From contig QHCD01000054.1 in assembly GCA_003244255.1 (NCBI GenBank), positions 1-60,005 on the forward strand: 60,005 nucleotides of DNA, in the 5' to 3' direction. The position numbers were made by a program, and so were the translations under genes. This DNA comes from Pseudonocardiales bacterium. Its GTDB lineage: Bacteria > Actinomycetota > Actinomycetes > Mycobacteriales > QHCD01. Numbering within the stretch: position 1 is the stretch's first letter; each line of letters starts with the position of its first letter. Below are positions 36,285 through 44,477 of the stretch, one piece after another. The notes beneath the pieces are model-generated. The model saw only the letters and a program-made list of their open reading frames with translations. It made no database searches and was not told the DNA's origin.

Positions 36285-37678
36285 TCGGACTCCGCACGTG
36301 CGACGACTCGGGCCGGGCGGCCGCCCGGACGGTGTCGGTGCCGGTCTTCTCCTAGGTCGGCCTCGCTGGCGAGCGCGATCGCGCCGAGCAGCGACGCCAC
36401 CGCACGCTCCACCGCGTGCAGTTCGTCCACGATGTCGCTCACCGGATCCGGACCGGTGAAGGAGTACGCCAGCCGGGACAACCGGTCGGCCGACTCGCGC
36501 AGTACGACGAGCGCCGGCGCGGTGGATGCACCGAGGTCGCCGAGCGCTCGCGTCGAGTCGTTGTACGCCGTGAGCTGGCTACGGGCGACGTCGTGCCGGG
36601 CGGCCAGCTCGGAAGCCGAGAGCCACCCCTCGGCCTGGCCGGCCAGAATCTGCGCGAGCCGGGCGTCGAGCCGTTCGAAGGCGGTGGCGCCGTGCGGCCG
36701 GCGGGCGACCAGCACGGCGATCGGCCGGCCGGGGTCACCGAGCACGGCCGAGCAGAAGGGACGGCCGTCGTCGAGGCCGATCAGCGACCCGCGGGACCGG
36801 AGCGCACGCAGCACCCACTGCTCGCCGAACGCGTCGGCCTCGGCGAGCTCCCGGCGGGCGATGCCGCGGCCGTCGCCGACGTAGCGGATGGAGCCACCCG
36901 GATGGCGCAGCACCATCTCCACCTCGGACCCGCCGAACAGCCGGGCGGCGGCGGTGAGGATGACCTGCGCCGATACCTCGAGCGACGCCTGGCTGACCTC
37001 GTCGCGGCCACGGGCGAGTTCGGCGAACAGCCGTGCCTCCGCTGCCCGCTCGCCCTGCTGCTGGTAGGACCGCCAGAGCAGGATCAGCGGGACGACCAGT
37101 CCGAGCAGCCCGAACGGTGCGTGGTCGGCCAGCCAGGCCGCGAGCAGCCCGATGGAGAGGTTGCCGGCCGCCTGGATCATCGACATCCGGCCGGTATCGA
37201 TCGCCGACCGCAAGAACGGGCGGCGGGCCGAAACGGAGATCGCGACCGCCACCACGAGCGGGTTCACGATCTCGAACGCGGCCAGGCCGGCGCCGGCCGC
37301 GAGAACGCCGCCACCGAGACCCATGGTCACGGCGACGGCTACCCCGACGCCCAAGGCGTACTGGCTCAGGTTGAACCACATCTTCAGCGCCGGGAGCCGC
37401 GGGTAGGCCAGCGCGCAGCCGACCATGGCGCCGGCGACGACCCAGGCGCCGGGATGCAGCAGCAACGCGACGACGATGCACGCGTCGGTGACGCCGAAGC
37501 CGGCCTGCTCGCCGCCGATGGTAAGTCGCACGCTGGTGCGCTCGGCGAGCACGATCCCGACGACGAGCAGGGGAAGCGCCCACCAGTTGGGCAGCTGCCA
37601 GCCGGCTGCGACGCATAGCGGCGTGGCCACCAGCAGGCTGGCGGTCCCGATCGCCCCGATCACGCGGTTCGCGCTCAC
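36242..37678 (-). CDS. Polytopic membrane sensor with a cytoplasmic GAF-like domain
   Basis: A 478-residue protein. Residues 1 to ~205 hold about seven hydrophobic helices (MASE-like), including VAGWQLPNWWALPLLVVGI and APFGLLGLVVPLILLW. Residues ~215-350 form a GAF-like domain (VSAQVILTAAARLFGGSEVE ... GRPIAVLVARRP). A helical region and a basic tail follow. It lacks kinase motifs. The gene overlaps the histidine kinase gene by 43 bases and probably passes a signal to it. The GTG start overlaps the stop of a 10-codon leader ORF (MTRHSAVTRQ) as GTGA. Specific ligand unknown. Confidence 0.75.
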   Translation of the reverse strand: MSANRVIGAIGTASLLVATPLCVAAGWQLPNWWALPLLVVGIVLAERTSVRLTIGGEQAGFGVTDACIVVALLLHPGAWVVAGAMVGCALAYPRLPALKMWFNLSQYALGVGVAVAVTMGLGGGVLAAGAGLAAFEIVNPLVVAVAISVSARRPFLRSAIDTGRMSMIQAAGNLSIGLLAAWLADHAPFGLLGLVVPLILLWRSYQQQGERAAEARLFAELARGRDEVSQASLEVSAQVILTAAARLFGGSEVEMVLRHPGGSIRYVGDGRGIARRELAEADAFGEQWVLRALRSRGSLIGLDDGRPFCSAVLGDPGRPIAVLVARRPHGATAFERLDARLAQILAGQAEGWLSASELAARHDVARSQLTAYNDSTRALGDLGASTAPALVVLRESADRLSRLAYSFTGPDPVSDIVDELHAVERAVASLLGAIALASEADLGEDRHRHRPGGRPARVVARAESEWTTTGRLDPADVR

Positions 37679-37714
37679 TGCCGTGTCACCGCCGAATGCC
37701 GTGTCACCGCCGAC
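37675..37714 (-). repeat. Tandem 18-bp duplication forming a 10-codon leader ORF
   Basis: A 16-base sequence (GCCGTGTCACCGCCGA on the plus strand) occurs at 37681-37696 and 37699-37714, an 18-base period. On the minus strand it provides a GTG-started mini-ORF encoding MTRHSAVTRQ, whose TGA overlaps the GTG of the membrane sensor gene. The sensor gene has no Shine-Dalgarno of its own, so coupling is plausible. Confidence 0.55.
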
Positions 37715-37810
37715 TGATTGCCCTCGGCCAGCAGCGTACCCGCGCCCGGCGCCGGACGCGGGCGCCCAACGATGGCGCGGATGGCCCTGGCCCAGCGAGT
37801 GCGTCCAACC

Positions 37811-37871
37811 GGCTGGGTGGCCCGGCGGGGTGGCCCGGCTGGGTAGCCCGGCTGGGTGGCCCGGCTAAGTG
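37811..37871. repeat. Four tandem 13-bp repeats after the secreted peptide gene
   Basis: The unit GGCTGGGTGGCCC occurs four times in tandem (37811, 37824, 37837, 37850) with one mismatch in each of copies two and three, then a partial copy. The array lies directly beyond the stop codon of the small secreted peptide on the minus strand. Each unit contains a GGGTGGCCC/GGGCCACCC core that could stack into hairpins. Confidence 0.75.
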
Positions 37872-38005
37872 TCTGAGCCCAGCCAGACGACGCTCTGGCC
37901 GGTCTCTCCGCCCGGGGACGCCGCACTGGCGATCCCGACCGAGGAGACGACGATGGCCGCGGTGCCCAGCACCGCTGCCAAGATGCGTGCAATGGCACGA
38001 CGCAT
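37865..38005 (-). CDS. Tiny secreted peptide next to a two-component system
   Basis: A 46-residue precursor. A basic start (MRRAIARI) and hydrophobic core (LAAVLGTAAIVVSSVG) end in an Ala-Ser-Ala signal peptidase site, leaving an 18-residue peptide ASPGGETGQSVVWLGSDT. GGAGGG lies seven bases before the ATG at 38005, so this start is preferred to the upstream ATG at 38113. The gene is first in line before the membrane sensor and histidine kinase on the same strand and divergent from the response regulator. A signalling role is inferred from this context only. Confidence 0.6.
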   Translation of the reverse strand: MRRAIARILAAVLGTAAIVVSSVGIASAASPGGETGQSVVWLGSDT

Positions 38006-38226
38006 CGCGGACCCTCCGAGAACGCCCAGAGCGCACCGGCGGCGCGCGTTGTCACCGAGAGCGTAGCGGTTCGTCGGCGGCGGTGAAATGAACTTCTGCC
38101 GACCCATTTGCATGGCGGGCGATTCACGGCGGATACCCGCCCCGATACCCCGAACGGGCTAGCATGGCGCTGGGAGCGCCGGGCCGATTCGGTGTCCCGC
38201 GCCCGCCTATCCCACAGCATGTCGTT

Positions 38227-38255
38227 CCCCGGCTGTCATACGCAGACAGCCGGGG
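38227..38255 (+). promoter_or_regulatory. 11-bp perfect hairpin just before the response regulator RBS
   Basis: Arms CCCCGGCTGTC (38227-38237) and GACAGCCGGGG (38245-38255) pair perfectly around a 7-base loop. The Shine-Dalgarno AGGAGG starts only a few bases later. The element may be an operator for the dimeric regulator or an RNA structure affecting initiation or termination. Confidence 0.55.
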
Positions 38256-38272
38256 CCCAGGAGGACATCCGC

Positions 38273-38959
38273 ATGAGCGTTCAGAACGCGCCCGGCGCCG
38301 GTGGACCTGCCGCCAGCGCGCCGACCAAGGGCTTCACCGCCCTCGTCGTCGACGACCATCCATTGCTGCGCGAGTCGATCATCTCCAGGCTGCGCACGAT
38401 GGGTGCCAGCCAGGTGTACGAGGCGGCCAGCATCGCCGAGGCGCGCGCGCGGGCCAACGCGTCCGGGCCGCTCGATCTGTGCGTGCTCGACCTCGGCCTG
38501 CCCGACGGCAACGGGCTCGACCTGCTCGGCGAGCTCCGCGCGAACGGCTGGGTGCGGCTGGTGGTGTTGTCCGCCGCCGATGACCCGTACTCGGTCCGGG
38601 CGGCGTTCGTCGCGGGCGCCCAGGGCTACCTGCTGAAGTCGGCGTCGCCCGCCGTCGTCGCCGACGGCGTCCGGCAGGTGCTCGACGGCGGCGTGTACGC
38701 GGACCCCTCGGTGGCCTCACTGCTGGCCGCGGGCCTGCGCGGCGGGCGGGTCGAATCCGGCGTCTCGGACCTCTCCGCGCGGGAGATCGAGGTGCTCCGG
38801 CTGGTCGCTGACGGCCAGTCGAACAAGGAGATCGGCGACCGGCTCAGCCTCTCGGCGCTCACCGTGAAGAGCCACCTGGCCCGGATCGCCCGCAAGCTCG
38901 GCACCGGCGACCGCGCCGAAATGGTGGCTCTCGTCATGCGGGCGGGTGTCATCCGCTGA
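38273..38959 (+). CDS. NarL/LuxR-type response regulator
   Basis: A 228-residue regulator. The receiver domain has acidic D27-D28, phosphoacceptor D73 (CVLDLGLPDG) and K122 (GYLLKSAS). The C-terminal LuxR helix-turn-helix spans ~165-225 (LSAREIEVLRLVADGQSNKE, then LSALTVKSHLARIARKL). GAGGA precedes the ATG at 38273; the frame upstream of it lacks family similarity. It probably pairs with the kinase at 35055-36284. Confidence 0.93.
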   Translation: MSVQNAPGAGGPAASAPTKGFTALVVDDHPLLRESIISRLRTMGASQVYEAASIAEARARANASGPLDLCVLDLGLPDGNGLDLLGELRANGWVRLVVLSAADDPYSVRAAFVAGAQGYLLKSASPAVVADGVRQVLDGGVYADPSVASLLAAGLRGGRVESGVSDLSAREIEVLRLVADGQSNKEIGDRLSLSALTVKSHLARIARKLGTGDRAEMVALVMRAGVIR

Positions 38960-38970
38960 GCTCGCCTGCC

Positions 38971-40230
38971 GTGCCGCTCGGCGCGCCCTCCGTGAGCGTG
39001 CCGGAGCCGGTCATCGCGCCCACCCCGCTGCTACGACCGGCCGACGGTGTCCCCGCATTGGTCACCGACGACGCGCGCCTGCGGGCCGCCGCCGGCGCGC
39101 TGGCCGCCGGCGCCGGTCCGATCGCCGTCGACGCCGAACGCGCCTCCGGCTACCGGTACGGGCAGCGCGCCTATCTGGTGCAGCTGCGTCGCGCCGGCAC
39201 CGGCACCCTCCTGGTCGACCCGGTGGCATGCCCCGATCTCACCGTCCTCGACGACGCGCTGGCGGATGGCGAATGGATCCTGCACGCGGCGTCGCAGGAC
39301 CTGCCCTGCCTGGCCGAGCGCGGGATGCGGCCACGGGAGCTGTTCGACACCGAGCTCGCCGGCCGGCTGCTCGGCCTGCCCCGTGTCGGCCTCGGACCGA
39401 TGATCGAGGCACTGCTCGGCGTCAGCCTGCAGAAGGGCCACAGCGCGGCGGACTGGAGCCGCCGCCCTCTGCCCGAGAACTGGCTGGTCTACGCCGCTCT
39501 GGACGTCGAGCTGCTGATCGACTTGCGCGACGTGCTCGAGGAGCGGCTGCGCGCTGCCGGCAAGCTCGGTTGGGCGCGCCAGGAGTTCGCGGCCGTCCGC
39601 GATGCACCCACGCCGGCGCCGCGCGCCGAGCCGTGGCGTCGCACCTCTGGCATTCACCGCGTGCACAACCGCCGCCGGCTCGCCGTGATCCGGGAGCTGT
39701 GGACGATGCGCGATGAAATCGCCCGCCGGCGTGACATCGCACCCGGACGCATCCTGCCCGACGCGGCGATCGTCAGCGTTGCCGCCAACCCGCCGGAGGA
39801 CGCCGGTGCGTTGCCCGCCACGGCCGGCTTCGGTGACCGGGCGAACCGGGCGATCGTCGAGCGGTGGTGGTCTGCCATCGCGCGCGCCCGCCAGCTGCCC
39901 GACGCCGAGCTCCCGGCCGTCCAAACCGGCAGCGACGGACCGCCACCCGTGGGCCGCTGGGCGGCCCGCGACCCGCAGGCCGCCGCCCGGCTCACCGCCG
40001 CCCGGACCGCCGTCGCCGGTATCGCCGAGCGCGTCGAGATGCCGACCGAGAACGTCCTTTCACCCGATGCCGTGCGGCGGCTGGCGTGGCGCCCGCCCGC
40101 ACCGGTGACCGAGGCCGCCGTAGCGCAGATGCTGCGCGAATACGGCGCCCGGCCGTGGCAGGTGGACCTGGCGGCGGCCTCGCTGGACGCCGGCCTCCGC
40201 GGCGCCGAACCGGCGGTTACCGGCGGGTAA
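38971..40230 (+). CDS. rnd: Ribonuclease D-like 3'-5' exonuclease with HRDC domain
   Basis: A 419-residue protein. The DEDD exonuclease domain spans ~30-215: IAVDAERASGYRYGQRAYLV (first D and E), ILHAASQDLPCLAE (second D), and ENWLVYAALDVELLIDL (last D). An HRDC domain follows at ~225-305 (AVIRELWTMRDEIARRRDIA). RNase D trims stable RNA 3' ends. The GTG at 38971 is used; another GTG lies seven codons later. It starts 11 bases after the response regulator stop. The Mycobacterium homologue is also next to DUF3000. Confidence 0.9.
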   Translation: MPLGAPSVSVPEPVIAPTPLLRPADGVPALVTDDARLRAAAGALAAGAGPIAVDAERASGYRYGQRAYLVQLRRAGTGTLLVDPVACPDLTVLDDALADGEWILHAASQDLPCLAERGMRPRELFDTELAGRLLGLPRVGLGPMIEALLGVSLQKGHSAADWSRRPLPENWLVYAALDVELLIDLRDVLEERLRAAGKLGWARQEFAAVRDAPTPAPRAEPWRRTSGIHRVHNRRRLAVIRELWTMRDEIARRRDIAPGRILPDAAIVSVAANPPEDAGALPATAGFGDRANRAIVERWWSAIARARQLPDAELPAVQTGSDGPPPVGRWAARDPQAAARLTAARTAVAGIAERVEMPTENVLSPDAVRRLAWRPPAPVTEAAVAQMLREYGARPWQVDLAAASLDAGLRGAEPAVTGG

Positions 40231-40268
40231 CATCGGCCTGGCACCGCCGCGTAACCCGAGGAGCCGCA

Positions 40269-40343
40269 GTGTCCCGAGAAGCCGCAGTGTCCCGAGAAGC
40301 CGCAGTGTCCCGAGAAGCCGCAGTGTCCCGAGAAGCCGTGTCC
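40269..40343 (+). repeat. Four tandem 18-bp repeats at the fadA start
   Basis: The unit GTGTCCCGAGAAGCCGCA begins at 40269, 40287 and 40305, with a fourth shortened copy at 40323. Each unit opens with an in-frame GTG and encodes (V/M)SREAA. A GAGAAG motif sits before each internal GTG. The array therefore multiplies both start codons and weak ribosome binding sites at the beginning of fadA. Confidence 0.8.
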
Positions 40344-41537
40344 CGTGCACTCTCCGACGTCGTCTTCGTCGACGGCGTGCGCACGCCGTTCGGCCGGGCC
40401 GGCCCGACCGGGATGTACGCGCAGACCCGCGCCGACGACCTGGTCATCCGGTCCATTCGAACGCTGCTCGCGAGGTACCCGGATCTGGCGCGCGAGCGGA
40501 TCGACGACGTCGCAGTTGCCGCCACCACCCAGACCGGCGACCAGGGCCTCACCATCGGTCGGACCGCCGCCCTGCTGGCCGGCCTGCCGGCGTCGGTACC
40601 CGGCTTCGCCGTCGACCGGATGTGCGCCGGTGCGATGACGGCCGTGACCATGGTGGCGAGCGCGATCGGTGCCGGTGCGTACGACGTCGCGCTCGCGGCC
40701 GGTGTCGAGCACATGGGGCGGCACCCGATGGGTGACGGCGTGGATCCCAATCCGCGGATCATCGCCGAGAAGCTGGTCGACCCGTCGGCCCTGGTGATGG
40801 GTCAGACCGCGGAGAACCTGCACGACCGCTTTCCCGCCATCACCCGTAGCCGCGCCGACGACTACGCCGCGGCGAGCCAGCAGCGATTCGGCCGGGCCGT
40901 GGCCGACGGATCCGTAGGGCCCGAGCTCACCACCGTCGCGACCCGGTCGGCCGAGCACGGCTACGGTCTCGCGACCGCGGACGAACGACCGCGCCCCGCG
41001 ACGACGGCGACCGAGCTGGCCGCGCTCGCACCTGCCTTCCGCCCGCACGGCCGGGTCACGGCCGGCAACTCCGCCGGTCGGACCGACGGCGCCGCTGCCT
41101 GCCTGCTGGCCGCGTCCGACGTCGCGGCCGAACTGGGTCTCCCAGCGGCGATGCGCATGGTCGGGTACGCGTTCGCCGGCGTCGAGCCGGAGGTGATGGG
41201 CCTCGGACCGATACCGGCCACCGAGAAGGTGCTGCGGCGCGCGGAGCTCTCGATCGAAGACATCGGCCTGATCGAGATCAACGAGGCGTTCGCCGTGCAG
41301 GTGCTGGCATTTCTCGACCACTACGGAATCGGCGACGACGACCCGCGGGTCAACCCCTACGGTGGCGCCATCGCCGTCGGGCATCCGCTCGCCGCATCCG
41401 GCGTCCGGCTGATGATCGCGCTGGCCACCGCGTTCGCTAGCCGGCCCGACGTGCGCTACGGGCTGACGACGATGTGCGTGGGCATCGGCATGGGCGGCAG
41501 CGTGGTCTGGGCGAACCCGCACTGGCACGAGGCATGA
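40269..41537 (+). CDS. fadA: Acetyl-CoA acyltransferase (thiolase), beta-oxidation
   Basis: A 422-residue thiolase that cleaves 3-ketoacyl-CoA with CoA. The nucleophilic Cys is in AVDRMCAGAMTAV, with GNSAGRTDGAAACLL, INEAFAVQVLAF, the His motif GGAIAVGHPLAASGVR and the second Cys in LTTMCVGIGMGG. The first GTG (40269) follows GAGGAG and is chosen as start, giving a MSREAAVSREAA... N-terminus; GTGs at 40287, 40305, 40323 and 40338 are alternatives, and the thiolase fold only begins after them. It is coupled to fadB through a duplicated spacer. Confidence 0.93.
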   Translation: MSREAAVSREAAVSREAAVSREAVSRALSDVVFVDGVRTPFGRAGPTGMYAQTRADDLVIRSIRTLLARYPDLARERIDDVAVAATTQTGDQGLTIGRTAALLAGLPASVPGFAVDRMCAGAMTAVTMVASAIGAGAYDVALAAGVEHMGRHPMGDGVDPNPRIIAEKLVDPSALVMGQTAENLHDRFPAITRSRADDYAAASQQRFGRAVADGSVGPELTTVATRSAEHGYGLATADERPRPATTATELAALAPAFRPHGRVTAGNSAGRTDGAAACLLAASDVAAELGLPAAMRMVGYAFAGVEPEVMGLGPIPATEKVLRRAELSIEDIGLIEINEAFAVQVLAFLDHYGIGDDDPRVNPYGGAIAVGHPLAASGVRLMIALATAFASRPDVRYGLTTMCVGIGMGGSVVWANPHWHEA

Positions 41538-41613
41538 GGACCGCCGAGCCGATCGTTCCCGGCGAGGCGACATGAGGACCGCCGAGCCGATCGTTCCCGG
41601 CGAGGCGACATGA
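41533..41613 (+). repeat. Exact 38-bp tandem duplication between fadA and fadB
   Basis: Bases 41533-41570 and 41571-41608 are identical. The unit starts CATGAGGACCGCCGAG and ends GGCGAGGCGA. Each copy contains a 13-codon ORF (MRTAEPIVPGEAT). The fadA stop overlaps the first ATG, the first mini-ORF stop overlaps the second ATG, and the second stop overlaps the fadB ATG, all as ATGA. Thus four reading frames are chained head to tail. Confidence 0.85.
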
Positions 41614-43715
41614 GTACGGACGCCCTGGCGGAGTCGTTCCCCGACGAGGTGGTGACCCGCGCGCTCGTCCGGTACGCAGACGTCGGCGGCCTGCCCGGTC
41701 CGGTCGCGATGATCACCCTGGACAACGGCCTTGATCACACCCGGCCGTCGACGTTCGGCCCCGCCGGGCTGGTCTGCCTTGACCGCGCAATCGACGACGT
41801 CGAGGCGCATTCGCCTGCGGTGTCGGCGATCGCGGTCACGGGCAAGCCGTACGTCTTCGCGGTCGGCGCGGATCTGTCCGGCGTGCCGAAGGTGCGCAGC
41901 AGGGACGACGCCGTTGCGATCGGCCGGCTCGGTCACCGCGTCTTCGGCCGGCTGCGCGCCAGCTCCGTGCCGACGTTCGCGCTGATCAACGGCGCTGCGC
42001 TCGGCGGCGGGCTGGAGCTCGCGCTGTCCTGCCACTACCGCACGCTCTCGACGGGGGCGGGCGCGCTTGCGTTCCCGGAGTGCTACCTGGGCCTGGTGCC
42101 GGGGTGGGGCGGTTCGTTCCTGCTGCCGCACCTGATCGGGGCCGAGTCCGCGATCGCGGTGATCGTCGACAACGCGCTCTCGCAGAACCGGATGCTGCGT
42201 CCGGCCCAAGCGCACCAGCTCGGCATCGCCGATGCCATGTTCGAGCCGGCCGACTTCATCGAGTGCTCCATCGCCTGGGCGGCAGGTGTGGTCAACGGCG
42301 ACGTCGTCGTACGCAGGCGGGACGTCGATCGCGGATCCGGCTGGGACGACGCCGTCACCCGCGGGCGCGCCGCCGTGGAAACGCGGCTGCACGGTGCCGC
42401 TCCCGCGCCGTATCGCGCACTAGACCTGATCGCCGCCGCCAGGGACGCGGACATCGACACGGCGTTCGCGGCGGAGGACGAGGCGCTCGGCGACCTGCTG
42501 ATGAGCGAGGAGCTGCGCAGCGGGCTGTACGCGTTCGACCTGGTGCACAAGCGCGCGCGCCGAGCGGTCGGGGCGCCCGACCCTTCGCTCGCCCGACAGG
42601 CCACCAAGGTCGGAGTGGTCGGCGCGGGCCTGATGGCGCGCCAGCTCGCCCTGCTGTTCGCGCACCGGCTGCAGGTTCCTGTTGTGTTGACCGACGTCGA
42701 CGCCGGTCGGCTCGAGGCCGGCGTAACCGCCGTACACCGGCAGATCGAGGCGCTGGCCGCCAAGGGCCGGATCACCCCCGACACGGCCCTGCGGCTCGTC
42801 GCCGCGGTCACGGGATCACCGACGGTGGAGGGTCTTGCCGGCGCCGACGTCGTCATCGAGGCGGTCTTCGAGGACATCGACGTCAAGCGTCGTGTGTTCG
42901 CCGGCGTCGAGCGGGTCGTGGCGCGGTCGTGCCTGCTCGCCACGAATACGTCTTCGCTGTCGGTGAGCGCGATGGCCGAGCGGCTCCGGCACCCCGAGCG
43001 GGTGGTGGGGCTGCACTTCTTCAATCCGGTCGCGGTGCTCCCGCTGGTGGAGGTGGTGCGGGCGCGGGCGACGGATGAGGAATCGCTCGCGACGGCCGTC
43101 GCACTCGCCAATGCGGCGAAGAAGTCCGCCGTGCTGGTGCGCGATGCGCCGGGGTTCGTCGTGAACCGGTTGCTCACCCGCATGCTCGGCGAGGTGATCG
43201 CCGCGATCGACGAGGGCACGCCGATCGAGGACGCGGACCGCGCGCTCGATCCGCTGGGCCTGCCGATGGCCCCGATGGTGCTGCTCGCGCTGGTGGGACC
43301 GCCCGTCGCGCTGCACGTGGCCGAGACGCTGCACGACGCGTTCCCCGATCGGTTTGCGGTCAGCGACAACCTGCGCCGGCTGGTCGACGCCGGGAAGCCG
43401 GGCATCTACCTGTGGGACGGCGGCGAGCCGCGGATTGACCCCGACGTGTCTGCGCTGTTCACCCGAGGCAGCTCACCGTCCACTGTGGACGACGTGCGCG
43501 CTCGCGCGCTCGCCGCCGTAGCCGACGAAGCCCGAAGGATGCTGGACGAGAAGGTCGTCGCCGGCGCGCGCGACATCGACGAGTGCATGATCCTCGGCGC
43601 CGGCTGGCCGTTGCACCTCGGTGGCATCACGCCGTACCTGGACCGGACGGGGATCTCCGAACGCGTTACCGGCCAGCGGTTCCTGTCGCGCGGGGTGGCC
43701 AGCCCGCTGCCCTGA
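41610..43715 (+). CDS. fadB: Fatty acid oxidation multifunctional protein FadB
   Basis: A 701-residue fusion of enoyl-CoA hydratase (about 1-250) and 3-hydroxyacyl-CoA dehydrogenase (about 330-650). The hydratase part shows GKPYVFAVGADLSG, GAALGGGLELALSCHYR and the catalytic Glu in FPECYLGLVPGWGG. The dehydrogenase part shows the NAD motif VGVVGAGLMARQLALL (alanine replaces the usual third glycine), LLATNTSSLSVSAMAERL and the catalytic His in VVGLHFFNPV. It hydrates enoyl-CoA and oxidises the product for FadA. Its stop abuts the end of the convergent thiamin ABC operon with no gap. Confidence 0.93.
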   Translation: MSTDALAESFPDEVVTRALVRYADVGGLPGPVAMITLDNGLDHTRPSTFGPAGLVCLDRAIDDVEAHSPAVSAIAVTGKPYVFAVGADLSGVPKVRSRDDAVAIGRLGHRVFGRLRASSVPTFALINGAALGGGLELALSCHYRTLSTGAGALAFPECYLGLVPGWGGSFLLPHLIGAESAIAVIVDNALSQNRMLRPAQAHQLGIADAMFEPADFIECSIAWAAGVVNGDVVVRRRDVDRGSGWDDAVTRGRAAVETRLHGAAPAPYRALDLIAAARDADIDTAFAAEDEALGDLLMSEELRSGLYAFDLVHKRARRAVGAPDPSLARQATKVGVVGAGLMARQLALLFAHRLQVPVVLTDVDAGRLEAGVTAVHRQIEALAAKGRITPDTALRLVAAVTGSPTVEGLAGADVVIEAVFEDIDVKRRVFAGVERVVARSCLLATNTSSLSVSAMAERLRHPERVVGLHFFNPVAVLPLVEVVRARATDEESLATAVALANAAKKSAVLVRDAPGFVVNRLLTRMLGEVIAAIDEGTPIEDADRALDPLGLPMAPMVLLALVGPPVALHVAETLHDAFPDRFAVSDNLRRLVDAGKPGIYLWDGGEPRIDPDVSALFTRGSSPSTVDDVRARALAAVADEARRMLDEKVVAGARDIDECMILGAGWPLHLGGITPYLDRTGISERVTGQRFLSRGVASPLP

Positions 43716-44477
43716 TCAGCGCGAATCCTCCAGCGCGGCAAGGATTGTGCCCTTCATCGCGACGAACCGTGGCTCGGTTACGACATCCGGCGCGCGCGGT
43801 CGGGATGTGTCGACAACGATGTCGGCGACGACGCGGCCGGGCCGAGGTGAGAGCAGCAGTACGCGGTCGGAGAGGTAGATGGCCTCCTCGACGTCGTGCG
43901 TGACGAACACGACGGTGCGCCGATCGGCGAGCCACACCTGCTGCAGCCAGGCATACATGTCGCGGCGGGTGATGGCGTCGAGCGCGCCGAACGGCTCGTC
44001 GAGCAGCAGCACGTCACGGCCGAGCAGGAAGGTGCGCAACAGGGCGAGCCGCTGGCGCATACCGCCGGAGAGCTCGCTCGGCCAGGCCCGTTCGAATCCG
44101 GCCAGCCCGAACCGGCCGAAGAGCTCGCCCGCCCGCGCGCGAGCCACCGCGCCGGGAACGCCGTTGATGTCCGCACCCAGCGCGGCGTTGTCGAGGGCGC
44201 GCCGCCACGGCAACAGCAGGTCTCGCTGCGGCATGAATGCGGCCCGGCCGACCCCTACCGGTTCGCCGTGCACCCTCGCGGTTCCCGATGTCGGCGCGAG
44301 CAGGCCCGCGAGGATGCGCAGCAGCGTACTCTTGCCGCACCCGCTCGGGCCGACCAGGCTGACGAACTCCCCGTCGGCCACGGACAGGTCGACGCCGTCG
44401 AGCACCGCCAGCGGCGGCGGCCCGTCGAAGACCAGTCGCAGGGACGCGACGTCGACGACCGCGGCCGGATCGGTCAT
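43716..44477 (-). CDS. thiZ: ABC transporter ATP-binding protein, thiamin precursor uptake (ThiZ-like)
   Basis: A 253-residue importer ATPase: Walker A GPSGCGKS (about 43-50), signature LSGGMRQRLALLRTF, Walker B VLLLDEPFGALDA and switch His in VVFVTHDVEEA. Close to the nitrate/sulfonate/taurine class, here driving uptake of a thiamin pyrimidine precursor. Its ATG overlaps the stop of the binding-protein gene. It is the last gene of the TPP-riboswitch operon. Confidence 0.88.
   Translation of the reverse strand: MTDPAAVVDVASLRLVFDGPPPLAVLDGVDLSVADGEFVSLVGPSGCGKSTLLRILAGLLAPTSGTARVHGEPVGVGRAAFMPQRDLLLPWRRALDNAALGADINGVPGAVARARAGELFGRFGLAGFERAWPSELSGGMRQRLALLRTFLLGRDVLLLDEPFGALDAITRRDMYAWLQQVWLADRRTVVFVTHDVEEAIYLSDRVLLLSPRPGRVVADIVVDTSRPRAPDVVTEPRFVAMKGTILAALEDSR

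Noticed and set aside
40269..40343. Short direct repeats considered as a CRISPR array
   Set aside because: The units are contiguous, without spacers, and translate in frame as the start of fadA.
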